Source: Streptomyces roseolus (lineage in GTDB: Bacteria > Actinomycetota > Actinomycetes > Streptomycetales > Streptomycetaceae). Taken from it: a DNA stretch of 64,000 nt. A program made the translations under genes and the position numbers. Location: contig NZ_BMTV01000018.1 in the NCBI RefSeq assembly GCF_014649855.1, positions 112,129-176,128 on the forward strand. Reading direction: 5' to 3'. Below, piece by piece: positions 34,001-43,591 of this stretch. Position 1 is the first letter of the stretch. Each line of letters begins with the position of its first letter. The notes under the pieces were generated by a model. The model had not been told where the DNA came from. It made no database searches and saw only the letters and a program-made list of their open reading frames with translations.

Positions 34001-34945
34001 GTGGCCAAGACTTCTGGCCTGAACCGCACGGGTGTGCTCGCCCGTGTCACGGTCGCCGCGGTGACCGCCGCCCTGGTGGGCACCACGACGGCCGCGGTGG
34101 CGGCGGAGCCCGCGCCGACCTTCAAGTCCGCGCCCGCCCAGCAGTCGGACCGCGTCTCCGCCTACGCGGCGAGCGCGGCGGCCGCGACCACCGGGGCCCC
34201 GCTCAACAACCTGTACGGCGTGAACAGCGCCGGCACCGTCTGGGGCTACACCCCCGTCAGCGGCGGCGGCATCCAGCGGCTCGCCGACCCCTCCGGCACC
34301 CACTGGACCTCGTACAAGCACTTCAACCAGTCCGACGTGGACGCGCGCGTCGACCAGTACGGCTTCAAGCACGCCGACGGCTGGTACGCCGTCCGCAGCG
34401 ACGGCCGGCTGAACTACACCGACGGCGGTCCGCTCCGTGACCTCGGTGGCGGCTGGAACATCTACAACAAGATCGTCTCTGCGGGCAACACGGGCGGCGG
34501 CGCGGCCGAGGACCTCTTGGCGCGCGACAGCGCGGGCGTCCTGTGGCACTACCTGGCCTACAGCAACGCGTCGCTGACCCAGCGCATCCGCATCGGCGGC
34601 GGCTGGAACACGTACACCCAGATCGCCGGCAAGGGCGACGTCACCGGCGACGGCCGGGCCGACCTCGTCGCCCGCGACCGCAGCGGCGTGCTGTGGCTCT
34701 ACAAGGGCACCGGCAACAACAGCTCCCCCTTCACCGCCCGCACCCGGATCGGCGGTGGCTGGAACACGTACAACGCGATCGTCTCCTCCGGCGACCTGAC
34801 CGGTGACGGGCGCGCGGACCTGGTGGCCCGGGACGGCGCCGGCGCGCTGTGGCTGTACAAGGGCCGGGGCAGCTCCACCACCCCGTACACGGGCCGCGTG
34901 AAGATCGGCACCTCGGGCTGGAACGGCTTCCGCGCGATGTTCTGA
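34001..34945 (+). CDS. Secreted FG-GAP/VCBS-repeat protein
   Basis: A 314-aa exported protein. Signal peptide about 1-35 (VLARVTVAAVTAALVGTTTA, then AVAA). An N-terminal domain (about 60-150, NNLYGVNSAGTVWGYTPVSG) resembles a propeller blade. Then come two to three FG-GAP-like repeats of about 46 aa: GDVTGDGRADLVARDRSGVL and GDLTGDGRADLVARDGAGAL, each with a DxDGxxD-type calcium loop and followed by WLYKG and RIGGGWNTY. It probably folds as a small lectin-like propeller. Start GTG 34001 has TGGAG 6 nt upstream. It is divergent from ngcE, and an extracellular role around chitin or amino-sugar scavenging is a context guess. Confidence 0.85.
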   Translation: MAKTSGLNRTGVLARVTVAAVTAALVGTTTAAVAAEPAPTFKSAPAQQSDRVSAYAASAAAATTGAPLNNLYGVNSAGTVWGYTPVSGGGIQRLADPSGTHWTSYKHFNQSDVDARVDQYGFKHADGWYAVRSDGRLNYTDGGPLRDLGGGWNIYNKIVSAGNTGGGAAEDLLARDSAGVLWHYLAYSNASLTQRIRIGGGWNTYTQIAGKGDVTGDGRADLVARDRSGVLWLYKGTGNNSSPFTARTRIGGGWNTYNAIVSSGDLTGDGRADLVARDGAGALWLYKGRGSSTTPYTGRVKIGTSGWNGFRAMF

Positions 34946-34961
34946 CCGACCCGGTGAACGC

Positions 34962-35000
34962 GGAAGGCCCCGCTCCTCGTGACGAGGAGCGGGGCCTTCC
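34962..35000. terminator. Bidirectional terminator between the repeat protein and acnA
   Basis: Perfect 19-bp arms (left GGAAGGCCCCGCTCCTCGT) with one central base, between convergent stops at 34,945 and 35,018. Confidence 0.88.
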
Positions 35001-35017
35001 CCTTGCTGCCGGATCCT

Positions 35018-37732
<2,715 letters not shown>

Positions 37733-37799
37733 GACAGTCTCCTTCATCAATGTGCGCGTACTACCGTCATGCTGCCGCCACGGCATCTCGCCGATCCGC

Positions 37800-37818
37800 T
37801 AAGGTAAGGCTAAGTTAG
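37800..37818. promoter_or_regulatory. Iron-box-like sequence upstream of acnA
   Basis: TAAGGTAAGGCTAAGTTAG matches the DmdR/DtxR iron box TTAGGTTAGGCTCACCTAA at 13 of 19 positions. Overlapping 7-bp arms GGTAAGG (37,803) and CCTTACC (37,824) form a wider dyad. Confidence 0.35.
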
Positions 37819-37857
37819 GTAACCCTTACCGAGGGGCGGCCGCAGTGCGCCGTCAGC

Positions 37858-37881
37858 AGTTATCTCGATGTCGAGATAACT
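37858..37881. promoter_or_regulatory. 24-bp palindromic operator, copy 1
   Basis: Arms AGTTATCTCGA and TCGAGATAACT with a 2-bp centre (TG), 126 bp upstream of acnA. The core ATCTC-N6-GAGATAAC is repeated at 40,042-40,060 before the HTH-MurA2 gene. Confidence 0.65.
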
Positions 37882-38100
37882 CTAGTGCATCCTCGGCCGT
37901 CGGTCATGCCCGGGCGGGCCGCGATCTCGCGTGGCGGCCCCTCCGCGCCCGGCCGTGCCCGGCCGCGGTCGGTGGCGGCCGCCCACGCCCGGGACCGGGC
38001 GGGATCCCTCGCGTCCGGGGCGTCGGGCGGCTTCACGCCGGGGCGGCAGGGCCTCTCCGGGTCCGGACGAACGGGGCCCCTCCGGGCCCGGCCGGTCGGC

Positions 38101-38212
38101 CCCTCCGGGCCGGGACGGCAGGGCCTCTCCGGGCCGGGACGGCAGGGCCTCTTCGGGCCGGGACGGCAGGGCTTCCTCAGGGCCGGGACGGCAGGGCTTC
38201 TTCAGGCCGGGG
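38101..38212. repeat. Imperfect 24-bp tandem repeats
   Basis: Four copies of a GC-rich unit centred on GGGACGGCAGGGC recur at 24, 24 and 25 bp. Degenerate copies extend back to about 38,040. Non-coding if the downstream gene starts at 38,248. Confidence 0.65.
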
Positions 38213-38234
38213 GCGCCGGTCCCGGGCCCGCCCT

Positions 38235-38240
38235 TACGAT
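38235..38240 (+). promoter_or_regulatory. Putative -10 (TACGAT) for a leaderless transcript
   Basis: TACGAT ends 7 nt before ATG 38248 and no ribosome-binding site is present. Confidence 0.5.
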
Positions 38241-38247
38241 CACCCGC

Positions 38248-39429
38248 ATGACCGACGGTGTGGTGGGGGCGATCCGGGGCCTGTTCCGAGGGCGCGGACG
38301 CGCGGAGGAGGCGGACCGGGCGGAGGGCGACCTGGCCCGGGTCGACGCGGAGATCACCGCCTTCGGGGAGGCGCTCACCGCGCACCCCTTCGTACCGGAC
38401 CGCGACGCGCACGATCCCGCCCTGCTCGACGACTACCAGCGGGCGTTGGACGCGTACGAGCGGGCCAAGCGGGACTTCGTCGGCGACCGGAACCTGCGGG
38501 ACGCCGCCGACGCGCTGCGCGCCCTCGACGCGGGCCGGCACGCCCTGGCCTGCGTGGACGCGGCCCTCGACGGCCGCCCCCGACCGCACCGCCTCCCCCT
38601 CTGCTTCTTCGATCCCCGCCACGGACGCGCCGCCGAGGAGGTGCGCTGGGCGCCCGCCGGCGGCGCGGCCCGGACCGTCGCCGTGTGCGCGGCCGACGCC
38701 GTACGGCTCGCGGAGGGCCGGTCGCCGATCGAGAGCGGGCTGCGGGAGCCGGAGCGTCCGGCCGCGCCGGCCCCCCGGAGCCGCACGAGCGCCCCTCCCG
38801 CCCCCCGTACGCCGCCGGCCCCCGAGGCGTACGAGGCGTGGCCGGCGCACACCGGAGAGCGGCAACGGCGGGAGGGCCGGGGCGGGGCGGAGGTCCTGCT
38901 CCACCGCACCGGCGCGAACGAGCCGGCGGTGCTCGTCGTCCACCTGGAGCGGCCCGAGGGCTCCTGGGTGGAACTGGACGGCCCGCCCGGCGGGGGGCGG
39001 CCCCGGCAGCCCCTCACCCACGCCTCCGTGCTGACCCGGGCCGTCGTCCCGGTCCCGGCCGACGGACAGCCCGGGATCCGCCTCCGGATGCACACCGGGA
39101 AGGGGTGGCGGACCTGGCTGCACCCGGTCGACGCACTCCCCTCCCTGGACCCCCTGTTCCTGGACGACGGGCTCTCGTCAGCCGGTTCGTACGTCCTGCG
39201 GCACCCCGGCGGCCGGGAGCGGCTCCGGGTCACCCAGCATTCCGGCTCCGCCTTCGCGCTCCACCTCCTGCGCCCGGACCTCCGCCCCGGGGAGGCGCTG
39301 TGCGAGGGGGACGGCGCCTTCACCCGCACGGTGGTCACGCCGAGGAAGCCGGGCCTGCTGTACGTGCGCTCGCGCGGCACGTGGACGCTGACGCCGACCG
39401 GCGGACCGAGGAGGGGGGCGGGGGGCTGA
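38248..39429 (+). CDS. Hypothetical protein, N-terminal coiled-coil type
   Basis: A 393-aa protein not recognised. Residues about 1-115 are alpha-helical and charged (EEADRAEGDLARVDAEITAF, then YQRALDAYERAKRDFVGDRN), suggesting a short coiled coil. A Pro/Ala/Arg linker (about 165-215) follows. The C-terminal part is beta-rich (AVLVVHLERPEGSWVELDGP, IRLRMHTGKGWRTWLHPVDA, LLYVRSRGTWTLTPTGG). There is no signal peptide or transmembrane helix. ATG 38248 is chosen because TACGAT lies 7 nt upstream; an in-frame GTG at 37885 would add a repetitive Gly/Arg/Pro tail. It stands alone between the acnA upstream region and a VOC gene. No function is proposed. Confidence 0.7.
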   Translation: MTDGVVGAIRGLFRGRGRAEEADRAEGDLARVDAEITAFGEALTAHPFVPDRDAHDPALLDDYQRALDAYERAKRDFVGDRNLRDAADALRALDAGRHALACVDAALDGRPRPHRLPLCFFDPRHGRAAEEVRWAPAGGAARTVAVCAADAVRLAEGRSPIESGLREPERPAAPAPRSRTSAPPAPRTPPAPEAYEAWPAHTGERQRREGRGGAEVLLHRTGANEPAVLVVHLERPEGSWVELDGPPGGGRPRQPLTHASVLTRAVVPVPADGQPGIRLRMHTGKGWRTWLHPVDALPSLDPLFLDDGLSSAGSYVLRHPGGRERLRVTQHSGSAFALHLLRPDLRPGEALCEGDGAFTRTVVTPRKPGLLYVRSRGTWTLTPTGGPRRGAGG

Positions 39430-39612
39430 GAGCAGGCGGCGTCCTCGGGCCCCCGTACGCCGAGACCGACTCCGACGCCCACGCCGACTCGAACTCGGAC
39501 TCCGACGCCGACTCGGACTCCGGCTCGGCCTCCGCCCCCGACTCCGCGGGAGGGGACTCCGTTCGGGTGCGCCCGCGTTGCCCGGGGCTCCGGACCGGCG
39601 GAGGCTCGGAGC
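39430..39612. other. Low-complexity spacer before the VOC gene
   Basis: About 39,465-39,545 is a run of GACTCC/GACTCG/GACGCC hexamers. It reads as Asp/Ser or Val/Gly repeats in several frames, so it is simple-sequence DNA and not a gene. Confidence 0.5.
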
Positions 39613-39972
39613 ATGTTCAGCGGCGCGCACATCACCCTCTACAGCCGGGACGCGGAGGCCGACCGGGCCTTCCTCAGGGATGTCCTCGGCTTCCCGCACG
39701 TGGACGCGGGGCGGGGGTGGCTGGTCTTCCGGCTGCCGCCCGCCGAGATCGCGGTCCACCCCGCCGGGGAGGGCGGGACCCGGCCCGAGGTCTATCTGAT
39801 GTGCGAGGACCTCACCCGCACCCTCGCCGACCTGGACGACAAGGGCGTGGAGATCTCACGGGCCGTCACCGACGAGCAGTGGGGGCGGCTCGCGGCGGTA
39901 CGGCTCCCCAGCGGCACCGAGCTGCCGCTCTACGAGCCCCGACACCCCACGGCTCTCGACCATCCCGGCTGA
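39613..39972 (+). CDS. VOC-superfamily (glyoxalase/bleomycin-resistance fold) protein
   Basis: A 119-aa single-domain vicinal-oxygen-chelate protein: two beta-alpha-beta-beta-beta units seen in HITLYSRDAEADRAFLRDVL, GWLVFRLPPAEIAVHP, EVYLMCEDLTRTLADLDDKG and VRLPSGTELPLYEPRHP. Candidate metal ligands are His near residue 6, an acidic residue in EVYLMCED, and Glu near 109. The substrate cannot be told from sequence; relatives include lyases, dioxygenases and antibiotic-binding proteins. Start ATG 39613 is preceded by GGAGG and CGGAG. It is transcribed towards murA2, 96 bp away, but murA2 appears to have its own promoter. Confidence 0.82.
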   Translation: MFSGAHITLYSRDAEADRAFLRDVLGFPHVDAGRGWLVFRLPPAEIAVHPAGEGGTRPEVYLMCEDLTRTLADLDDKGVEISRAVTDEQWGRLAAVRLPSGTELPLYEPRHPTALDHPG

Positions 39973-39980
39973 CCCAAATC

Positions 39981-39992
39981 GGTCATATGACC
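39981..39992. repeat. 12-bp palindrome before murA2
   Basis: GGTCATATGACC, a perfect dyad 77 bp upstream of the murA2 start, within the -35 to -100 zone of its promoter. Confidence 0.4.
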
Positions 39993-40041
39993 TCATACGT
40001 AACGACACGTCACCCGGATGCCACGCCTCAATGATCGCCTC

Positions 40042-40062
40042 ATCTCATATCTGAGATAACGT
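40042..40062 (+). promoter_or_regulatory. murA2 operator (copy 2) overlapping a leaderless -10
   Basis: ATCTCATATCTGAGATAAC (40,042-40,060) repeats the ATCTC-N6-GAGATAAC core of 37,862-37,880. TAACGT at 40,057-40,062 is a -10 exactly 6 nt before ATG 40069, so a bound protein would block the promoter. Confidence 0.6.
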
Positions 40063-40068
40063 GACGCC

Positions 40069-41598
40069 ATGGCAGACGACTACCTCGTACGCATCGGCAA
40101 GCTCATCCGTGACGCACGGCAGCACCGCGGCTGGACCCAGACCCAGCTCGCCGAAGCCCTGGCCACCAGCCAGAGCGCCGTCAACCGGATCGAACGCGGC
40201 AATCAGAACATCAGCCTTGAGATGATCGCCCGCATCGGCGAGGCGCTCGACAGCGAGATCGTGTCCCTGGGCTACGCCGGCCCCATGCACCTCCGCGTCG
40301 TCGGCCGCCGCCGGCTCTCCGGCTCCATCGACGTCAAGACCAGCAAGAACGCCTGCGTCGCGCTGCTCTGCGCCACCCTCCTCAACAAGGGCCGCACGGT
40401 GCTGCGCCGGGTGGCGCGGATCGAGGAGGTCTTCCGCCTCCTCGAAGTCCTCAACTCCATCGGCGTCCGCACCCGCTGGATCAACGACGGCGTGGACCTG
40501 GAGATCGTGCCGCCGGCCGAGCTGGACATGGAGTCCATCGACGCCGAGGCCGCCATCCGCACCCGCTCCATCATCATGTTCCTCGGCCCGCTGCTGCACC
40601 GCCTGGACCGCTTCAGGCTGCCGTACGCCGGCGGCTGCGACCTCGGCACGCGCACGATCGAGCCGCACATGATCGCGCTGCGCCGCTTCGGCCTGGACAT
40701 CACCGCCACCGAGGGGCTCTACCACGCGCAGGTCGAGCAGGCCGTCTCCCCCGACCGCCCGATCGTCCTGACCGAGCGCGGCGACACCGTCACCGAGAAC
40801 GCGCTCCTCGCCGCCGCCCGCCACGACGGCGTCACCGTCATCCGCAACGCCTCCTCCAACTACATGGTCCAGGACCTGTGCTTCTTCCTGGAGGCACTGG
40901 GCGTGCGGGTCGACGGCGTCGGCACCACCACTCTGACCGTGCACGGCGTCCCGGAGATCGACGTCGACGTCGACTACTCCCCTTCCGAGGACCCGGTCGA
41001 GGCGATGAGCCTCCTCGCCGCCGCCGTCGTCACCGAGTCCGAGCTCACGATCCGCCGGGTCCCCATCGAGTTCCTGGAGATCGAGCTCGCGGTCCTGGAG
41101 GAGATGGGCCTCGACCACGACCGCTCCGCCGAGTACCCCGCCGACAACGGCCGCACCCGCCTGGTCGACCTCACGGTCCGCCCCTCCAAGCTGGAGGCGC
41201 CGATCGACAAGATCCACCCGATGCCCTTCCCGGGCCTCAACATCGACAACGTCCCCTTCTTCGCGGCCATCGCGGCCACGGCCCAGGGCCAGACCCTCAT
41301 CCACGACTGGGTCTACGACAACCGCGCCATCTACCTCACCGACCTCAACCGCCTCGGCGGCCGCCTCCAGCTCCTCGACCCCCACCGCGTCCTGGTCGAG
41401 GGCCCCACCCGCTGGCGCGCCGCCGAGATGATGTGCCCGCCCGCCCTCCGCCCCGCCGTCGTCGTCCTCCTCGCGATGATGGCCGCCGAGGGCACCTCGG
41501 TGCTGCGGAACGTGTACGTCATCAACCGCGGCTACGAGGACCTGGCGGAGCGCCTGAACTCGATCGGCGCCCAGATCGAGATCTTCAGGGACATCTGA
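40069..41598 (+). CDS. murA2: UDP-GlcNAc 1-carboxyvinyltransferase MurA2 with N-terminal XRE HTH
   Basis: A 509-aa fusion. Residues about 8-62 are an XRE/Cro-type helix-turn-helix (KLIRDARQHRGWTQTQLAEA, SQSAVNRIERG). Residues about 75-505 are an EPSP-synthase-like MurA domain that adds enolpyruvate to UDP-GlcNAc, the first committed step of peptidoglycan synthesis. Catalytic elements are present: TSKNAC at 91-96 (Lys93, Asn94) and Cys190 in YAGGCDLG, the fosfomycin-target position. This fusion is known in Streptomyces as the second MurA, beside aconitase. Start ATG 40069 has no Shine-Dalgarno but TAACGT 6 nt upstream. The operator over that -10 makes autoregulation by the HTH a direct prediction. 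Confidence 0.93.
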   Translation: MADDYLVRIGKLIRDARQHRGWTQTQLAEALATSQSAVNRIERGNQNISLEMIARIGEALDSEIVSLGYAGPMHLRVVGRRRLSGSIDVKTSKNACVALLCATLLNKGRTVLRRVARIEEVFRLLEVLNSIGVRTRWINDGVDLEIVPPAELDMESIDAEAAIRTRSIIMFLGPLLHRLDRFRLPYAGGCDLGTRTIEPHMIALRRFGLDITATEGLYHAQVEQAVSPDRPIVLTERGDTVTENALLAAARHDGVTVIRNASSNYMVQDLCFFLEALGVRVDGVGTTTLTVHGVPEIDVDVDYSPSEDPVEAMSLLAAAVVTESELTIRRVPIEFLEIELAVLEEMGLDHDRSAEYPADNGRTRLVDLTVRPSKLEAPIDKIHPMPFPGLNIDNVPFFAAIAATAQGQTLIHDWVYDNRAIYLTDLNRLGGRLQLLDPHRVLVEGPTRWRAAEMMCPPALRPAVVVLLAMMAAEGTSVLRNVYVINRGYEDLAERLNSIGAQIEIFRDI

Positions 41599-41645
41599 GG
41601 ACCCGCGCGGAAGGCGCCCGGGCCGGCCTTGCGGAGCGCCCCCGG

Positions 41646-41685
41646 CGAGGCCCCGACACCCTGCGTGCAGGGTGTCGGGGCCTCG
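41646..41685 (+). terminator. Terminator after murA2
   Basis: 19-bp arms (GAGGCCCCGACACCCTGC core and complement) with a 2-nt centre, followed by CCCTTTCG. A smaller stem (ATCGTCGG / CCGACGAT) at about 41,706-41,740 may serve the convergent MFS gene. Confidence 0.85.
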
Positions 41686-41759
41686 GCCCTTTCGATCCCC
41701 AGCCATCGTCGGAGACCTGGACGGGGCGCCGCCGACGATCGACGGGATCGACGCGGGTC

Positions 41760-43313
41760 TCAGGCGCCCGGCATCATCCCGCCGCCCTTGAGGCGTTCGA
41801 TGTCGGAGGGGCGGACCTGGATCACGACGAGGGCGATGAGGAAGGCGACCACGGCGAAGACGGCGGCGACGATGAAGCCCGCGGTGACGCCGGAGGTGAG
41901 GACCTGGTCGGCCCAGGGGGGCGGGAGCTGGCCGGTCTCGGCGAAGCGGGCCTTCTCCAGGGGGCCCGCCTGGGCCAGGAAGGCGGGGACCTGTTCGTCG
42001 GCCTCGTCGCGGCTGGCGGTGCCGAAGACGGTGACCAGGATGGACAGGCCGAGGGAACCGCCGACCTGCTGGGTGGCGTTGAGGAGGCCGGAGGCGGCGC
42101 CGGTCTCGGCGGGCTGGACGTTGGAGAGCGCCATCAGGGTCAGCGAGACGAACATGAAGCCCATGCCGGCGCTGAAGACGAGCATCGGTCCGAGGATCGA
42201 GCCCGCGTAGGTGGAGTGGACGTCCGTCAGGGTCAGCCAGGAGAGGCCCGCCGCGAGGCAGAGGGCGCCGATGACCATGAAGGGCTTCGGGCCGTACTTC
42301 GGGAGGAACTGGGAGGTGACGCCGGCGATCACCGCGATCACGGCGCTGACCGGCAGGAAGGCGAGGCCCGCCTCCAGCGGGCTGAAGTCGAGGACCTGCT
42401 GCACGAAGAGGGTGAGGAAGAAGAACATCCCGAAGATCGCCGCCGCGAGGCAGAGCATCATGCCGTAGGTGCCCGCGCGGTTGCGGTCGGCGAACATGTG
42501 CAGCGGGGTGATCGGCTGCCGGCTGCGGCGCTCCACCAGGATGAACACGGCGAGCAGCACGACGGCGGCGCAGAACGAGGCGATCGTCCAGGGATCGCTC
42601 CAGCCCTCCTGCGCGGCGCGGATGAAGCCGTACACCAACGCCACCATGCCGAGCGTCGACGTCAGCGCGCCGGCCAGGTCGAAGTGGCCGGGCAGGCGTT
42701 CGGACTCCCGTACGTGACGGGGCGTCAGGAAGGCGATCAGCAGGGCGATCGGCACGTTCACGAAGAAGATCCAGCGCCAGTCGAGCCATTCGACGAGGAC
42801 CCCGCCCGCCAGCAGGCCGATCGCTCCGCCGGCCGCCGACACACCAGCGAACACGCCGAAGGCCCTGTTCCGTTCGGGGCCTTCCTCGAAGGTGGTGGTG
42901 ATGAGGGAGAGCGAGGTCGGGGAGGCGATCGCGCCGCCGATGCCCTGGAGGGCGCGGGCCGCGAGGAGTTGCCAGCCCTCCTGCGCGAATCCGGCGAGCA
43001 GGGAGGCGAATCCGAAGAGCAGCACGCCGAAGATGAAGACGCGGCGCCTGCCGAGGATGTCGCCGACCCGGCCGCCGAGCAGCAGCAGGCCTCCGAAGGT
43101 CAGCGTGTAGGCGTTGACCACCCAGGACAGGCTGGTGGTCGAGAAGGCCAGATCGCTCTGGATGTGCGGAAGCGCGATGTTGACGATGGTGATGTCGAGA
43201 ACGACCATCAGCTGGCAGGAGGCGATGACGAACAGGGCGATGCCCTTGCCGTCGCCCGCGCTGGTGGGGGTGGGGTCCACCGCCGGTGTCGTCGGCTTCG
43301 GTGTGCTAGTCAT
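41760..43313 (-). CDS. DHA2-family MFS drug transporter (EmrB/QacA type)
   Basis: A 517-aa proton-driven exporter with 14 predicted helices. The DHA2 motifs are present: VLDITIVNIALPHIQSDL in helix 1, LGGRVGDILGRRRVFIFG (motif A) after helix 2, and AGGAIGLLAGGVLVEWLDWR with WRWIFFVNVPIAL (motif C region). Family members expel structurally varied antibiotics and dyes. Start ATG 43313 has a poor Shine-Dalgarno. A possible minicistron, ATG AAC GAC AAT GAC TAG, overlaps it in another frame and could couple initiation. No TetR/MarR repressor is adjacent, so regulation is not evident. Confidence 0.92.
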   Translation of the reverse strand: MTSTPKPTTPAVDPTPTSAGDGKGIALFVIASCQLMVVLDITIVNIALPHIQSDLAFSTTSLSWVVNAYTLTFGGLLLLGGRVGDILGRRRVFIFGVLLFGFASLLAGFAQEGWQLLAARALQGIGGAIASPTSLSLITTTFEEGPERNRAFGVFAGVSAAGGAIGLLAGGVLVEWLDWRWIFFVNVPIALLIAFLTPRHVRESERLPGHFDLAGALTSTLGMVALVYGFIRAAQEGWSDPWTIASFCAAVVLLAVFILVERRSRQPITPLHMFADRNRAGTYGMMLCLAAAIFGMFFFLTLFVQQVLDFSPLEAGLAFLPVSAVIAVIAGVTSQFLPKYGPKPFMVIGALCLAAGLSWLTLTDVHSTYAGSILGPMLVFSAGMGFMFVSLTLMALSNVQPAETGAASGLLNATQQVGGSLGLSILVTVFGTASRDEADEQVPAFLAQAGPLEKARFAETGQLPPPWADQVLTSGVTAGFIVAAVFAVVAFLIALVVIQVRPSDIERLKGGGMMPGA

Positions 43314-43591
43314 TGTCGTTCATGGCGCGTCGCGCCCTCACCGCAGGAGCCGTGGGCCGGTCGGTCCACCTTTCGACCCTAAGCCCGCCCCCCTGACCCG
43401 ACCAGTCGATCAAGCACCGGTGGGCGCGGCCCAGTTCGGGCCGGTGGCGCGAGGCGCGCGGTATCGGGCGAGAATGCGGGCATGTGGGCCTTCTCCGGCG
43501 CCTCCGGGCGTCCCGGTCGCCGCCGTCCCTGCTGTCGTGGGCCGGTGACCGCCGCCACCGTCACGACACATCGCCGCGCGGGGTCGGGGCC

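Larger units (their letters stand above)
37733..38247. promoter_or_regulatory. acnA upstream region and GC-rich repeats
   Basis: A 515-bp gap. In order: acnA leader, an iron-box-like AT-rich motif (37,800-37,830), a 24-bp palindrome (37,858-37,881), about 150 bp of GC-rich sequence, imperfect 24-bp tandem repeats (about 38,101-38,212), and a TACGAT -10 hexamer at 38,235-38,240. An open frame runs through the repeats from GTG 37885, but initiation at ATG 38248 is better supported. Confidence 0.6.

Noticed and set aside
37885..38247. N-terminal extension of the 38,248 gene from GTG 37885
   Set aside because: It consists of repeat-encoded Gly/Arg/Pro sequence. ATG 38,248 has a well-placed TACGAT and is preferred, though translation from the GTG is not excluded.
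39465..39545. Asp/Ser-repeat-coding frame
   Set aside because: Simple hexamer repeats read as repeats in several frames on both strands; no start signal.
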